Positions 35,281-44,687 of a DNA stretch of 64,000 bases are shown here, in pieces. Both the position numbers and the translations under genes were made by a program. This stretch comes from Ensifer adhaerens (GTDB lineage: Bacteria > Pseudomonadota > Alphaproteobacteria > Rhizobiales > Rhizobiaceae). The notes beneath the pieces were generated by a model that made no database searches, was not told where the DNA came from, and saw only the letters and a program-made list of their open reading frames with translations. The stretch spans positions 226,014 to 290,013 of the forward strand of contig NZ_LAZS01000011.1 of assembly GCF_002007205.1 (NCBI RefSeq), read 5' to 3'. How positions within the stretch are numbered: the first letter of the stretch is position 1; each line of letters begins with the position of its first letter.

Positions 35281-36294
35281 ATGAAGAAAAGACCCAAAAT
35301 CTCGATCCTGGTACCGGCCTATAACGAGGAGGCCAATGTCCGGCGCGCCCACGAGGCGATCGTCGACATGTTCCGCAGCTTGCCCGAGTACGACCGCGAA
35401 ATCATCTTCACCGACAACCACTCCACCGACGGAACCTTCGGCATTCTGACGGAGATTGCCCGAGAGGACCCGAGCGTCCGGGTAATCCGCTTCAGCCGCA
35501 ACATCGGTTACCAGCGCTCCCTGCTGGTCGCCTACAAGGCGGCGACCGGCGATTGCTCGGTGCAGATCGACTGCGACCTGCAGGATCCGCCGCACCTCAT
35601 ACCCGGCATGATCGATCTCTGGCTAAAGGGGCACCAGGTGGTCTACGGCATTCGCCGGACGCTCACCGACGGATGGCTGACAACCCATATCCGCCGGGCC
35701 TTCTACTGGTGCATCAATGCACTCAGCGAGGACGATCTGCCGCTCAACGCCGGCGAATTCAGGCTCGTCGACCGGTGCATCCTCGACGAACTGCGCAAGG
35801 TTGACGACACGTCTCCCTATCTGCGTGGCCTCATCAGCGCCATGGGGTTTTCCCAGGTCGGCTTCGAATATGACCGCCAGGCCCGTGTAGCCGGCGAAAG
35901 CAAGTTCCCGTTCAAGGCGATGCTATCGCTTGCCGTCGATGGCATTCTCAACCATTCGCTGACACCCCTGCGGCTCGCCTCGATGGCGAGCCTGGTGATG
36001 GGCACTGCGACGCTGCTGCTTCTGTTCGGCTACCTCGTCGGCAAGCTTCTGTTCGGGCAGGACTGGCCCGCCGGCTTCGCGACGACCACAATGCTGCTTT
36101 TGCTCTCCATTACCTTGAACGCGATCTTCCTCGGTATCATGGGCGAGTATGTGGGCCGCATCTTCATGCAGTCGAAGCACCGTCCGGCCCCGATCATCGA
36201 AGCTTCAATCAACAACGACGAACACCGGCGACCGACGCCGGCGATGCCGGATTGGAGGCGCGGCGATGTCGCTGCCGACAACAAAAGACGCTAG
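35281..36294 (+). CDS. GT2 polyprenyl-phosphate glycosyltransferase (GtrB/ArnC-like)
   Basis: 337 aa. The GT2 catalytic domain has SILVPAYNEEANVR and the donor-binding DCDLQDPPHLIPGM typical of DPM1/GtrB enzymes. Two C-terminal membrane helices (around 235-300) anchor it. It transfers a sugar from its nucleotide to undecaprenyl phosphate at the inner face. Thirteen bases separate it from the SDR gene, and the GtrA gene overlaps its end. The CDP-sugar made upstream could be the donor (inference). Start is ATG 35281 with GAGGG upstream; a TTG at 35275 is an alternative. Confidence 0.88.
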   Translation: MKKRPKISILVPAYNEEANVRRAHEAIVDMFRSLPEYDREIIFTDNHSTDGTFGILTEIAREDPSVRVIRFSRNIGYQRSLLVAYKAATGDCSVQIDCDLQDPPHLIPGMIDLWLKGHQVVYGIRRTLTDGWLTTHIRRAFYWCINALSEDDLPLNAGEFRLVDRCILDELRKVDDTSPYLRGLISAMGFSQVGFEYDRQARVAGESKFPFKAMLSLAVDGILNHSLTPLRLASMASLVMGTATLLLLFGYLVGKLLFGQDWPAGFATTTMLLLLSITLNAIFLGIMGEYVGRIFMQSKHRPAPIIEASINNDEHRRPTPAMPDWRRGDVAADNKRR

Positions 36295-36703
36295 CTCCCG
36301 GCAGCGTGCCGGCGAAACGCTTGCCCGGTTCGCGGCCGTCGGCGCCGTGACGACCCTGCTCGACATGGCGTTGTTCAACACGTTCTATTTCGCGGGGGCT
36401 CCGCCAACGCCGTCCAACCTCGTTTCCTATTCCTGCGGCATCGCGGTCAGCTACATGCTCAATCGCGCCTGGACCTTCCGGGCCGCCCGCAGCCATGTGC
36501 AGGCGCTGAAGTTCATCGCCGCCACTCTGACGGGGCTGCTGATATCGACCGCGATCGTCGCGGGCCTTTCTTTGCTGATCCCGGCACCGGTCGCCAAGGT
36601 GATCAGCGTCCCGATCGTGTTCGTCTGGAATTATCTGGCGTCGCGCCTTTGGGTTTTTCGCGAGGCAGAAGCGCCAAGTACAGAAGCAAGAAATAGCGCC
36701 TAG
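36266..36703 (+). CDS. GtrA-family membrane protein (putative Und-P-sugar flippase)
   Basis: 145 aa with four predicted membrane helices and the GtrA signature: RFAAVGAVTTLLDMALFN in helix 1 and VSYMLNRAWTFR after helix 2, ending NYLASRLWVFRE. GtrA proteins work with GtrB to flip undecaprenyl-phosphate sugars to the periplasm. The ATG at 36266 overlaps the GT2 gene by 29 bases, with GGAGG seven bases before it. With the GT-C transferase at 27731 this would complete a three-component periplasmic glycosylation system. Confidence 0.88.
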   Translation: MSLPTTKDASSRQRAGETLARFAAVGAVTTLLDMALFNTFYFAGAPPTPSNLVSYSCGIAVSYMLNRAWTFRAARSHVQALKFIAATLTGLLISTAIVAGLSLLIPAPVAKVISVPIVFVWNYLASRLWVFREAEAPSTEARNSA

Positions 36704-36818
36704 ATCAATAAGTATTATTTAGGATAAAAGTTCCATAAACCATGTTTATCCACTGAAACGAAGATACAATTTCGAGATATTAGTTTATTTATTTTGCAGT
36801 TTTGGAGTATTCGCACCG
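36704..36818 (+). promoter_or_regulatory. AT-rich leader before cysD
   Basis: 115 bp, very AT-rich, between the CDP-sugar operon and the sulfate-activation genes. It likely contains a separate promoter. GGAG lies 11 bases upstream of the cysD ATG. Confidence 0.35.
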
Positions 36819-37718
36819 ATGTCCTTAACTCATTTGCAGCGCCTGGAAGCCGAGGCGATCCACATATTCAGGGAGGTCGCCGCGACCTTCGCGAAGCCGG
36901 TCATGCTCTATTCGGTGGGCAAGGATTCCTCCGTCATGCTGCATCTGGCGATGAAGGCATTTTATCCCGGCAAGCCGCCTTTCCCGTTCCTTCACGTCGA
37001 CACCACTTGGAAATTCCGCGAAATGATCGAGTTTCGCGACCGCACTGCGGCCGAGCTCGGCATCGATCTCCTCGTTCATATCAACCGCGACGGCCTCGAA
37101 CAGAAGATCAATCCCTTCACCCATGGCTCCAACGTGCATACGCATGTCATGAAGACGGTCGCCCTGCGCCAGGCGCTCGACAAATACGGCTTCGATGCGG
37201 CTTTCGGGGGGGCCCGGCGGGACGAGGAAAAGAGCCGGGCAAAGGAGCGCATCTTCTCCTTCCGCAACGGCCAGCATGCCTGGGATCCGAAGAACCAGCG
37301 GCCCGAGCTCTGGAAGAGCTACAACACGCGTGTCGGCCCGTCCGAATCCATTCGAGTCTTTCCCCTGTCCAACTGGACCGAACTCGACATCTGGCAATAC
37401 ATCCTCAAGGAAAACATCCCGATCGTACCGCTCTACTTCGCCGCACGGCGCCCGGTCGTTGAACGGGACGGCATGCTGATCATGGTGGATGACGAGCGCA
37501 TGCCGCTCCATGCGGACGAGAAGGTCGAGCAGCGTCTGGTGCGGTTTCGCACGCTTGGCTGCTACCCGCTCACAGCCGCGATCGAATCCAACGCCACGAC
37601 ACTCCAGGACATCGTCCGTGAAATGCTGACTGCCCGCACGTCGGAAAGGCACGGCCGGTTGATCGACGCGGACGAGACGGCATCGATGGAGAAGAAGAAG
37701 CGGGAGGGGTACTTCTGA
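36819..37718 (+). CDS. cysD: sulfate adenylyltransferase subunit 2
   Basis: 299 aa. The PP-loop ATP-binding motif [10 protein letters not shown] is near residue 32. [18 protein letters not shown] and [11 protein letters not shown] are hallmarks of CysD/NodP. With CysN it makes adenosine 5'-phosphosulfate (APS) from ATP and sulfate. The last base of the stop is shared with the next start (TGATG), so cysD and cysNC are coupled. The location inside a polysaccharide locus with a sulfotransferase suggests a dedicated copy for sulfation rather than cysteine synthesis. Confidence 0.95.
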   Translation: MSLTHLQRLEAEAIHIFREVAATFAKPVMLYSVGKDSSVMLHLAMKAFYPGKPPFPFLHVDTTWKFREMIEFRDRTAAELGIDLLVHINRDGLEQKINPFTHGSNVHTHVMKTVALRQALDKYGFDAAFGGARRDEEKSRAKERIFSFRNGQHAWDPKNQRPELWKSYNTRVGPSESIRVFPLSNWTELDIWQYILKENIPIVPLYFAARRPVVERDGMLIMVDDERMPLHADEKVEQRLVRFRTLGCYPLTAAIESNATTLQDIVREMLTARTSERHGRLIDADETASMEKKKREGYF

Positions 37719-39607
37719 TGACCGCCAGCATCCCCGCAACGTCGGGCAGCGTGCTCGAATATCTGGCCAAACAGGAGAAGAAGTCGCTTCTGCGCTTCAT
37801 GACCTGTGGCTCGGTCGACGACGGCAAGTCAACGCTGATCGGCCGCCTGCTCTACGACAGCAAGCTGCTGTTCGACGACCAACTCGCGGCACTGAAGCGC
37901 GAGACCAAACGGAACAGCACCAACCACGGCGACATCGATTTTGCGCTCCTTATCGACGGCCTGGAAGCCGAAAGAGAACAGGGCATCACCATCGACGTCG
38001 CCTATCGCTTCTTCGCCACGTCGCGGCGCAAGTTCATCGTGGCCGATGCGCCAGGTCACGAGGAATACACCCGCAACATGGTCACCGCGGCGTCCACGGC
38101 CGCCCTCGCGGTCGTACTTGTCGACAGCCGCAAGGGCATCCTTCGGCAGACGCGGCGCCATTCCTTCATCGCGTCCCTCCTCGGGGTGCGCCATGTCGTT
38201 CTCGCCGTCAACAAGATCGACCTCGTCGGTTTTGACCGCCGCGTGTTCGACACGATCGTGGCCGACTACCGGGCATTCGCCGAGAACGTCGGTTTCTCGA
38301 CGATCACGCCGATTCCGATCTCGGCGCGCTTTGGCGACAACATGACGAGCCGTTCGCCGAACATGCCCTGGTATGGCGGTCCAACATTGCTGGAGCATCT
38401 CGAGACGGTGCCGATCGAGGAAGAGGCGGCCGAAGCGGAATTCCGGTTCCCGGTCCAGCTTGTCCTTCGCCCAAATCTCGACTTCCGCGGCTTTGCCGGT
38501 CAGGTGGCATCCGGCAGTATCGCAGTCGGCGATCCGGTCGCGGTGGCAAAATCCGGCCAACTCTCCCGGATCAAGGAAATCGTCACCTACGACGGCAAGC
38601 TTGCGCGCGCGGTCGAGGGCCAGTCTGTCACGCTCGTGCTGGAGGACGAACTTGACATCTCGCGCGGCAACATGCTCGTGCCGCCGGAAGACCGACCGCA
38701 TGTCGCCGATCAGTTCATGGCCCACGTGATCTGGCTTCACCCGGATGCGATGCTTCCCGGTCGCAGCTACATCCTGCGCACGGAGGTCGACAGCGTCAGC
38801 GCGACCATTACCAGCCTTAAACACCAGATCGACGTGAACACCTTTGCCGAGGAAGCGGCAAAATCGCTGCGCATGAACGAGATCGGCGTCTGCAATCTTT
38901 CCACCCAGGCGCCAATCGTCTTCGACAGCTACAAGGACAACCGAACCACCGGCAACTTCGTGCTGATCGACCGCTTTACCAACGCCACGGTCGGCGCCGG
39001 CATGATCGACTTTCCGCTGCGTCGCGCGCTCAACGTGCATTGGCAGGCGCTCGACATCAACAAGAAGGCTCGTTCCGCGCTCAATCATCAGACGCCGCGC
39101 GTGCTGTGGTTCACGGGTTTCTCCGGGTCGGGAAAATCGACGATCGCCAACACCGTCGAGAAAATGTTGCACGCCCAGGGCAAGCACACGTTCCTGCTTG
39201 ACGGGGACAATGTCCGTCACGGCCTCAATCGGGATCTCGGCTTCACCGAAGAAGACCGCGTCGAGAACATCAGACGCGTGGCCGAAGTCGCGAAACTCAT
39301 GACCGAGGCGGGTCTGATCGTGCTGGTGTCGTTCATCTCGCCCTTCCGCTCGGAGCGCCGCATGGCCCGCGAGCTGTTCGGTCCCGGCGAGTTCATCGAG
39401 ATCTTCGTTGATACGCCGATCGAGGAATGCGCGCGCCGCGATCCCAAGGGCCTCTACAAGAAGGCGCTCGCCGGCGAGATCAGCAATTTCACCGGCATCA
39501 GCTCACCCTACGAGCGTCCGGAGACGCCGGAAATCCACCTCCATACCGTCGGCCGCGAAGTCACGACGCTTGCGAGCGAGATCGAGGCTTACCTGGACAA
39601 TCAATGA
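37718..39607 (+). CDS. cysNC: bifunctional sulfate adenylyltransferase subunit 1 / APS kinase
   Basis: 629 aa fusion like rhizobial NodQ. The GTPase part has GSVDDGKST (31-39), DAPGHEEY (110-117) and NKID (165-168). The APS-kinase part begins at about 455, with P-loop GFSGSGKST (467-475) and [10 protein letters not shown]. It activates sulfate with GTP hydrolysis and phosphorylates APS to PAPS, the donor for sulfotransferases. No APS reductase gene is adjacent. Together with cysQ downstream and the sulfotransferase at 53548, this forms a full PAPS cycle. Confidence 0.96.
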   Translation: MTASIPATSGSVLEYLAKQEKKSLLRFMTCGSVDDGKSTLIGRLLYDSKLLFDDQLAALKRETKRNSTNHGDIDFALLIDGLEAEREQGITIDVAYRFFATSRRKFIVADAPGHEEYTRNMVTAASTAALAVVLVDSRKGILRQTRRHSFIASLLGVRHVVLAVNKIDLVGFDRRVFDTIVADYRAFAENVGFSTITPIPISARFGDNMTSRSPNMPWYGGPTLLEHLETVPIEEEAAEAEFRFPVQLVLRPNLDFRGFAGQVASGSIAVGDPVAVAKSGQLSRIKEIVTYDGKLARAVEGQSVTLVLEDELDISRGNMLVPPEDRPHVADQFMAHVIWLHPDAMLPGRSYILRTEVDSVSATITSLKHQIDVNTFAEEAAKSLRMNEIGVCNLSTQAPIVFDSYKDNRTTGNFVLIDRFTNATVGAGMIDFPLRRALNVHWQALDINKKARSALNHQTPRVLWFTGFSGSGKSTIANTVEKMLHAQGKHTFLLDGDNVRHGLNRDLGFTEEDRVENIRRVAEVAKLMTEAGLIVLVSFISPFRSERRMARELFGPGEFIEIFVDTPIEECARRDPKGLYKKALAGEISNFTGISSPYERPETPEIHLHTVGREVTTLASEIEAYLDNQ

Positions 39608-39660
39608 CGCCACCTCGGCGGGCAAGGACGATGCCGTCAGCGGCACTACGGAGAGAGACG

Positions 39661-40470
39661 ATGATCGATACGCTCACGGCAGCAGCGATAGAAGCCGGCA
39701 AGGCTATTCTCGACGTCTATGCGCGTGACATCGCGGTCGATGAAAAGGCCGATTGTTCGCCGGTCACCGAAGCCGATCGCTGCGCCGAAGAGATCATCCT
39801 TGCCATTCTGGCGCGAACCTTCCCCGATATTCCGGTGGTGGCCGAGGAAGCGGTCGCGGCAGGCGCCGTGCCGGAAATCGAAGGCCAGCGCTTCTTTCTT
39901 GTCGATCCACTCGACGGCACCAAGGAATTCATCAACCGGCGCAGCGATTTCACCGTCAATATCGCGCTGATCAGCGACGGCGTGCCGGTGGCCGGCGTCG
40001 TCTTCGCGCCCGCCCGGCAGGTGGGCTATGTTGCCGAAGGGGGGCGGGCCACGAAGTTTCAGGTGGCCGCCGACTTTGCCGTGATCGAAACGACGGAAAT
40101 ACGCTGCCGGACGCGACCTGCGAGCCTGACGGCAGTGGCCAGCCGTTCGCACAGCGATGCGGAAACGGCGGATTTTCTGGAGAAGAACGCGATCCGCGAC
40201 TGCACGTCGATTGGTTCGTCGCTCAAGTTCTGCCTGCTTGCCGAGGGGCTCGCCGATGTCTATCCGCGCTTCGGGCGCACGATGGAGTGGGATACGGCCG
40301 CCGGCGATGCCGTGTTGCGTGCGGCCGGCGGCCGCGTGACCACGCTTGACGGGCAGCCGTTCCGCTACGGAAAACGCCGCCAGGCAAACGACTGCGATTT
40401 CGCCAATCCCGGCTTCATCGGTTGGGGGCGGGATTGCGGACCGGAGGGTCGCGAAAAGGAAGCGGATTGA
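39661..40470 (+). CDS. cysQ: 3'(2'),5'-bisphosphate nucleotidase
   Basis: 269 aa of the inositol-monophosphatase fold. Metal and phosphate motifs are SPVTEADRCAEE, VVAEEAV, DPLDGTKEFI and, near the C-terminus, EWDTAAGDAV. These define CysQ. It hydrolyses PAP, the inhibitory product of sulfotransferases, to AMP. ATG 39661 has GGAG before it and lies 53 bases after cysNC, so it belongs to the same operon. Confidence 0.93.
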   Translation: MIDTLTAAAIEAGKAILDVYARDIAVDEKADCSPVTEADRCAEEIILAILARTFPDIPVVAEEAVAAGAVPEIEGQRFFLVDPLDGTKEFINRRSDFTVNIALISDGVPVAGVVFAPARQVGYVAEGGRATKFQVAADFAVIETTEIRCRTRPASLTAVASRSHSDAETADFLEKNAIRDCTSIGSSLKFCLLAEGLADVYPRFGRTMEWDTAAGDAVLRAAGGRVTTLDGQPFRYGKRRQANDCDFANPGFIGWGRDCGPEGREKEAD

Positions 40471-40589
40471 AGGGAAAACGGGTAGAGTGCCCGAGGACGA
40501 GGTAGGCAGGATTCAAAGTGCTACAGCGACCGTTGCGTGTCTGACCAGGCGCGCGGCGCTGCAATGTCGGGTGAAGGTGACCGCATGCC

Positions 40590-41963
40590 ATGAACATGTT
40601 CAACCATACCCTTTCGGCCGGACTGGGCCCCAGTTGGAAAGCCGCGCGCCGCGATACGCCGGGCATCGTGCTCACCAGGAAGATCGAATTCCTGCTGCTG
40701 CTTGGTGCCGTATTCTTCTGCTCGATGAACTATTTTCGCTACGGCGACACGAACTTCACCGTCGCCGACGTCCTCGCCCTGCTCTGCTTCTGCTTCGCAC
40801 TGCTCAACCGCAACATCGATTTTCAGCTCTTCGGGCGCCTCAGCAGCGGATTGTGGTGGCTGGGGCTGACGATGTTGGTCTTTGGTCTGCTCGCGAGCAG
40901 CATCGCGGGTCCGGACCCCATGCGCGGCGTCGTCATCGTCACGCAATATCTCTACGCCTATCTCTTCGTGGTGCTGTTGTTCAGCGGCCGGACGCTTGAC
41001 CAGCTCGTCCTGCTCGCAAAGACCTATGTGTTCTCTATCCTCGTCCTGTGCTTCCAGGGCATCTACCTCATCCATATAGACGGCCGCACGAACACGAACT
41101 TCGTCAGCGGCAACGGACGCTTCAGCGGCTTGATGGAACGTGAAAACGAGTGCGCGGCAGTGATCGCGCTCGCGGTCCCTATCCTGCTTCTGCTGATCAC
41201 GACCAAGCGCATCAACCGCGTCTTCGCCACTTTCGCCTTGCTGATCCTAATCTACGGGATCCTGCTGACCGGTTCCAATACCGGTCTCATCGCCCTGGTC
41301 TTTGGCATGACCGTATTCACCGTCATCGGCGTCAACTGGAAGCGGCTGGTCGTCCACGTCGCCCTGATTGCCGGCTTGATCCTCGCCGTCGGCACCTCCG
41401 CCCGCGACTATCTGCCGACCGCATTCCAGAAACGGGTGCTCGGGGCGCTCGAAAGCGGCGACATCGGCCAGGCCGGCACATTCGACCATCGGGTTGAATT
41501 GATCTATGAAGCGATGAACATGACCGATAGCACATTGCTGCTCGGCGTCGGCGCGGACCAGTACCGGCTCGCAAGTGCCATTCACCAGCCGGTTCACAAC
41601 CTCTATCTGCTCCTATGGACGGAGGGCGGCCTGATTTCGGCAATCGGCCTTCTGGTGATGCTGCTCTCCGCCTTCGGCCCGGCGCTGGTGGTGGCGCGGG
41701 TTCCTGGCGGTCGGCCGTTTACGGGCTGCATCGTTGCAAGCGTCTCTATGCTGCTGCTGGTCGCCAATGCCGTCCCGCATGCCTATAGCCGGTTCTGGCC
41801 CTTCCCGTTCGTGCTGCCCGTGGCCCTCGCCTGCGCCTACGTCGCCCTCGCGCGTTCAGCGAAAGCGGCACCGGATAGCGTTGCCCAGCCCGAACCAGTT
41901 GCCCAACCGGATCTGCGGCCACAGGCGCCTATGGCTCGGGCACGCCCTGGCGTGCGGCGCTGA
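40590..41963 (+). CDS. O-antigen ligase/polymerase-family protein (Wzy-like)
   Basis: 457 aa with about eleven membrane helices and a large periplasmic loop in the second half (GTFDHRVELIYEAMNM... IHQPVHNLYLLLWTEGG). The HNLYL-x-WTEGG motif is characteristic of Wzy/WaaL (PF04932) proteins. The locus also has Wzx, Wzz and an export protein, so polymerisation of undecaprenyl-linked repeats (Wzy) is more likely than ligation to lipid A. Its 3' end overlaps the convergent sugar-transferase gene by 35 bases. Confidence 0.85.
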   Translation: MNMFNHTLSAGLGPSWKAARRDTPGIVLTRKIEFLLLLGAVFFCSMNYFRYGDTNFTVADVLALLCFCFALLNRNIDFQLFGRLSSGLWWLGLTMLVFGLLASSIAGPDPMRGVVIVTQYLYAYLFVVLLFSGRTLDQLVLLAKTYVFSILVLCFQGIYLIHIDGRTNTNFVSGNGRFSGLMERENECAAVIALAVPILLLLITTKRINRVFATFALLILIYGILLTGSNTGLIALVFGMTVFTVIGVNWKRLVVHVALIAGLILAVGTSARDYLPTAFQKRVLGALESGDIGQAGTFDHRVELIYEAMNMTDSTLLLGVGADQYRLASAIHQPVHNLYLLLWTEGGLISAIGLLVMLLSAFGPALVVARVPGGRPFTGCIVASVSMLLLVANAVPHAYSRFWPFPFVLPVALACAYVALARSAKAAPDSVAQPEPVAQPDLRPQAPMARARPGVRR

Positions 41964-42531
41964 GCCGCCGCTCGCTGATGCGGTCGCCGAGAAGCATCAC
42001 CAGAACGGTTTCGGCGATGATCTTGAGATCGAGCCAGGCTGACCGGTTGGCAATGTACCAGAGATCGAGATCGAGCTTGTCGTCGTTCGACAGAATGGCG
42101 TTGCCGCTGATCTGAGCCCAGCCGGTAAGGCCGGGCCGCACGCTGCAGCGCCGGATACCGCGTTCGCCGAGCGCTTCGATCGTCTCCGGAAGGATCGGCC
42201 GCGGGCCGATCAGGCTCATGTCGCCGATCAGGATGTTCCAGAACTCGGGCAACTCGTCCAGGCGCGTCCGGCGGAGCAGAAGCCCGAACCGCCCCGTCCG
42301 TTCGGCATCGCCGAGAAGGCGCCCTTCGGCGTCTCGCGCATCCGACATCGATCGAAATTTCATCATGCGGAATGGGCGCCGGTCGAGCCCTGCCCGGGTC
42401 TGGTAAAACAGCACCGGCCGCCCAAGCCAGATGGCGACGGCAATGCCGACCATCAGCATGATCGGCAGGCTCACGATGCCTGCAAGCAACGCAAAGACGA
42501 TGTCAAAGCACCGCTTCATCTCCAACTCCAT
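41929..42531 (-). CDS. initiating sugar-phosphate transferase (PglC-like, short form)
   Basis: 200 aa, the minimal form of the bacterial sugar transferase family with one re-entrant membrane helix (IVFALLAGIVSLPIMLMVGIA). Conserved catalytic features are KFRSM, the Asp-Glu dyad in RRTRLDELPEFWN, the PRP motif in MSLIGPRPILPE, and RPGLTGWAQISG. It transfers a sugar-1-phosphate to undecaprenyl phosphate, starting repeat-unit synthesis. PglC-like short enzymes often use UDP-bacillosamine-type sugars, which matches the 4-keto/aminotransferase genes in this locus. Confidence 0.92.
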   Translation of the reverse strand: MELEMKRCFDIVFALLAGIVSLPIMLMVGIAVAIWLGRPVLFYQTRAGLDRRPFRMMKFRSMSDARDAEGRLLGDAERTGRFGLLLRRTRLDELPEFWNILIGDMSLIGPRPILPETIEALGERGIRRCSVRPGLTGWAQISGNAILSNDDKLDLDLWYIANRSAWLDLKIIAETVLVMLLGDRISERRLSAARQGVPEP

Positions 42532-42594
42532 GCATCGGTCGCAGCGCGTCGGGCAATCGCGCCACGCTGCATAATCGTCTCCGAAAGAGCGGCT

Positions 42595-43803
42595 CTATAC
42601 CCGCGCTTCCATTTCAAGCACCGGCGCGCGCTGCCCGAGGCCGGGAAGAGACGCCTCGGTGACGATCGTATGCAGATGGCGGGCAGCCCTGTTCATCGCC
42701 TCTTCGCTCTGCGCCGGATCGACGAGCAGCGCGATACTGGTTTCACCCAGCCGGCGCGCGACGGGAAGCCGCTCGGTCGGAGAAAGACCAAGGTCGGCGA
42801 AGCACTTTTCGAGGTAGACCTCGGAGCAACTCCCGGTAAAGCACGGTACGCCCGCTGCATTCATGGCGGCAACGATCGAGTCCCGGTCGTATCCGGGCTT
42901 CAATGCTTCCGGCCGAACGAACACATAGTAACGATAATAGGCGTGCCGATAGCCCTTCGGCAGGTTCGGCACGCGCAACGCCGCAAGCTCACGGGCCACG
43001 TCATCGAGGATCGCAGCATTGCGGGTCCTTGTCGCGTGCCATGCCGGAAGGCGTTCCAGTTGCCTCGACCCGAGAACGGCCGAAGGTGATGTCATGCGCC
43101 AGTTCGTGCCGATCGTTTCATGCAGCCAGCGGAAACCTGGCGGATGCTCCCTCAGGAATGCCGCATCATAGGATTTACCGTGGTCCTTTCGGCTCCAGGC
43201 CGTCTTCCATAGCGCCTCGTCGTCAAGAGCGATCAGGCCGCCCTCGCCACCGGTCGTGATGATCTTGTCCTGGCAGAAGGAGAATGCGGCAATATCGCCG
43301 AAACTTCCGACCGGCCGGCCATCGATCTCCGCACCGTGGGCCTGTGCGCAATCCTCGATCACCCACAGCCCTGCCTGTTTGGCGAGGGCCATGATATCCG
43401 GCATGTCACAGGGAAAGCCGGCAAGGTGCACGGCGATAATGCCTTTTGTCCGGCTGGTAATCTTCGGTGCGATCGTTGCGGCGCTGATGTTCTGGCTGTT
43501 CTCGTCGACATCGGCGAAGACGGGAATGCCGCCGCAAAAAGAAACGCAGGACGCCGAGGCGACGAAACTGCGCGGCGTGACGATCACCTCGTCGCCGGCT
43601 TCCAGACCGAGCGCGAAAAGCGCCAACTCCAGCGCCAGCGTCCCGTTGGCAAGCGCGATGGCGTGCTTGCGCCCGAGCGCACGGGCATAGGCTTCTTCGA
43701 AGGCCGCGACGTGCGGCCCGGTCCAGGCATTCACCTTTCCCGACCTCAAGACCGCCGCGACATCCGCAATCTGCTCCTCGTCATATACCGGCCACGTCGC
43801 CAC
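42595..43803 (-). CDS. DegT/DnrJ/EryC1-family sugar aminotransferase
   Basis: 402 aa. The Schiff-base Lys is intact in SFCQDKIITTGGEGG, unlike the dehydrase at 31748. Other family landmarks are ANGTLALELAL and VIEDCAQAHGA. It should aminate the 4-keto group of a 6-deoxy sugar nucleotide (product of the dehydratase at 13999) using glutamate as donor, giving a UDP-4-amino sugar such as an N-acetylbacillosamine precursor. It lies 63 bases upstream of the pglC-like gene on the same strand, supporting use in the priming sugar. Confidence 0.92.
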   Translation of the reverse strand: MATWPVYDEEQIADVAAVLRSGKVNAWTGPHVAAFEEAYARALGRKHAIALANGTLALELALFALGLEAGDEVIVTPRSFVASASCVSFCGGIPVFADVDENSQNISAATIAPKITSRTKGIIAVHLAGFPCDMPDIMALAKQAGLWVIEDCAQAHGAEIDGRPVGSFGDIAAFSFCQDKIITTGGEGGLIALDDEALWKTAWSRKDHGKSYDAAFLREHPPGFRWLHETIGTNWRMTSPSAVLGSRQLERLPAWHATRTRNAAILDDVARELAALRVPNLPKGYRHAYYRYYVFVRPEALKPGYDRDSIVAAMNAAGVPCFTGSCSEVYLEKCFADLGLSPTERLPVARRLGETSIALLVDPAQSEEAMNRAARHLHTIVTEASLPGLGQRAPVLEMEARV

Positions 43804-43840
43804 AGCTTGCTCCCTCGCTCGACTGAAAACTCCGGAAATA

Positions 43841-44524
43841 TCAGATGACCTGCCGCACCATCACGAAGGCCTCGGCGGCCGATTTGAGCACGGTTGCGCC
43901 GCGCAAGGTGGCGAGCGCGTTCAAGGTCTCAAGGCTGCGCTCATGGGGTGCAGCCCGAACCTGGGATTTGAACGCCTTCATCGCCGCAAGCTTTCGATCG
44001 ATATGGTCGGTGATGTCGACAAACACGTTCGGTGCGAAGCCCGGCGTCACATAGGGGGCGTTCCAGTTGGTCTCCGAGAGCGTCTCATAGGCCAGGATCA
44101 CCTTGGGATAACCGGGTTGGTGCGGCCTTGCGGCGACCAGCGACGACAGGAAGATCAGCTGATGATCGACATGCATGTCGCCGACGAAGGGGATGAGCAG
44201 GGTTTGCGGCGCAATGGAACGCACCAGTTCGAACAGGGCGGCGTTGAGCGCCGCATGGGAAGTTTCGGAGAGCGCCGCAGCGGGAAAGCCGAGCCAGCGT
44301 GTTTCCTTGACGCCGAGTATGCGATGCGCTTCATGCGCTTCGGCCTGAACGGCCGTCACCGTCGCGCGATCATAGGCCGGCGGTTTTCCTTCCGTGACAA
44401 CAGCCACGAAGACGTCGTTTCCTTGCGCGGCCAGCCGTGCCATCGTGCCGCCGGCGCCCAGAACTTCGTCGTCGGGATGTGGCGCGATAACAAGCGTTCG
44501 TCCAAGCGTTTCCATAAGGCTCAT
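43841..44524 (-). CDS. PIG-L/LmbE-family deacetylase
   Basis: 227 aa. The zinc motif AHPDDEVLGAGGT and the later DMHVDHQLI (His-x-x-His) are both intact. The family removes N-acetyl groups from GlcNAc-type sugars or intermediates. It is located just upstream of the aminotransferase, on the same strand 37 bases apart. It might deacetylate a sugar prior to formylation or other substitution. Start is ATG 44524 (MSLMETLG) or 44515. Confidence 0.88.
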   Translation of the reverse strand: MSLMETLGRTLVIAPHPDDEVLGAGGTMARLAAQGNDVFVAVVTEGKPPAYDRATVTAVQAEAHEAHRILGVKETRWLGFPAAALSETSHAALNAALFELVRSIAPQTLLIPFVGDMHVDHQLIFLSSLVAARPHQPGYPKVILAYETLSETNWNAPYVTPGFAPNVFVDITDHIDRKLAAMKAFKSQVRAAPHERSLETLNALATLRGATVLKSAAEAFVMVRQVI

Positions 44525-44687
44525 CCTGCGGCCCTCATCAACGCGCCGGTCGCCGACGATTTCAACACCTCTGCCCCGCAAGGACGGTCATCTTTGCCGT
44601 TCAACGCCGGCATCGGTCCATATGCGAACGGACCCCTCACGCAACTCTCCATCTATGCACGGCCGAAGCCCCCCTACTATCCCGACG

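Noticed and set aside
36819..40470. Nodulation gene set (nodPQ)
   Set aside because: CysD/CysNC resemble NodPQ, but no nodABC, nod box or nodH-linked genes are present; the context is polysaccharide synthesis.
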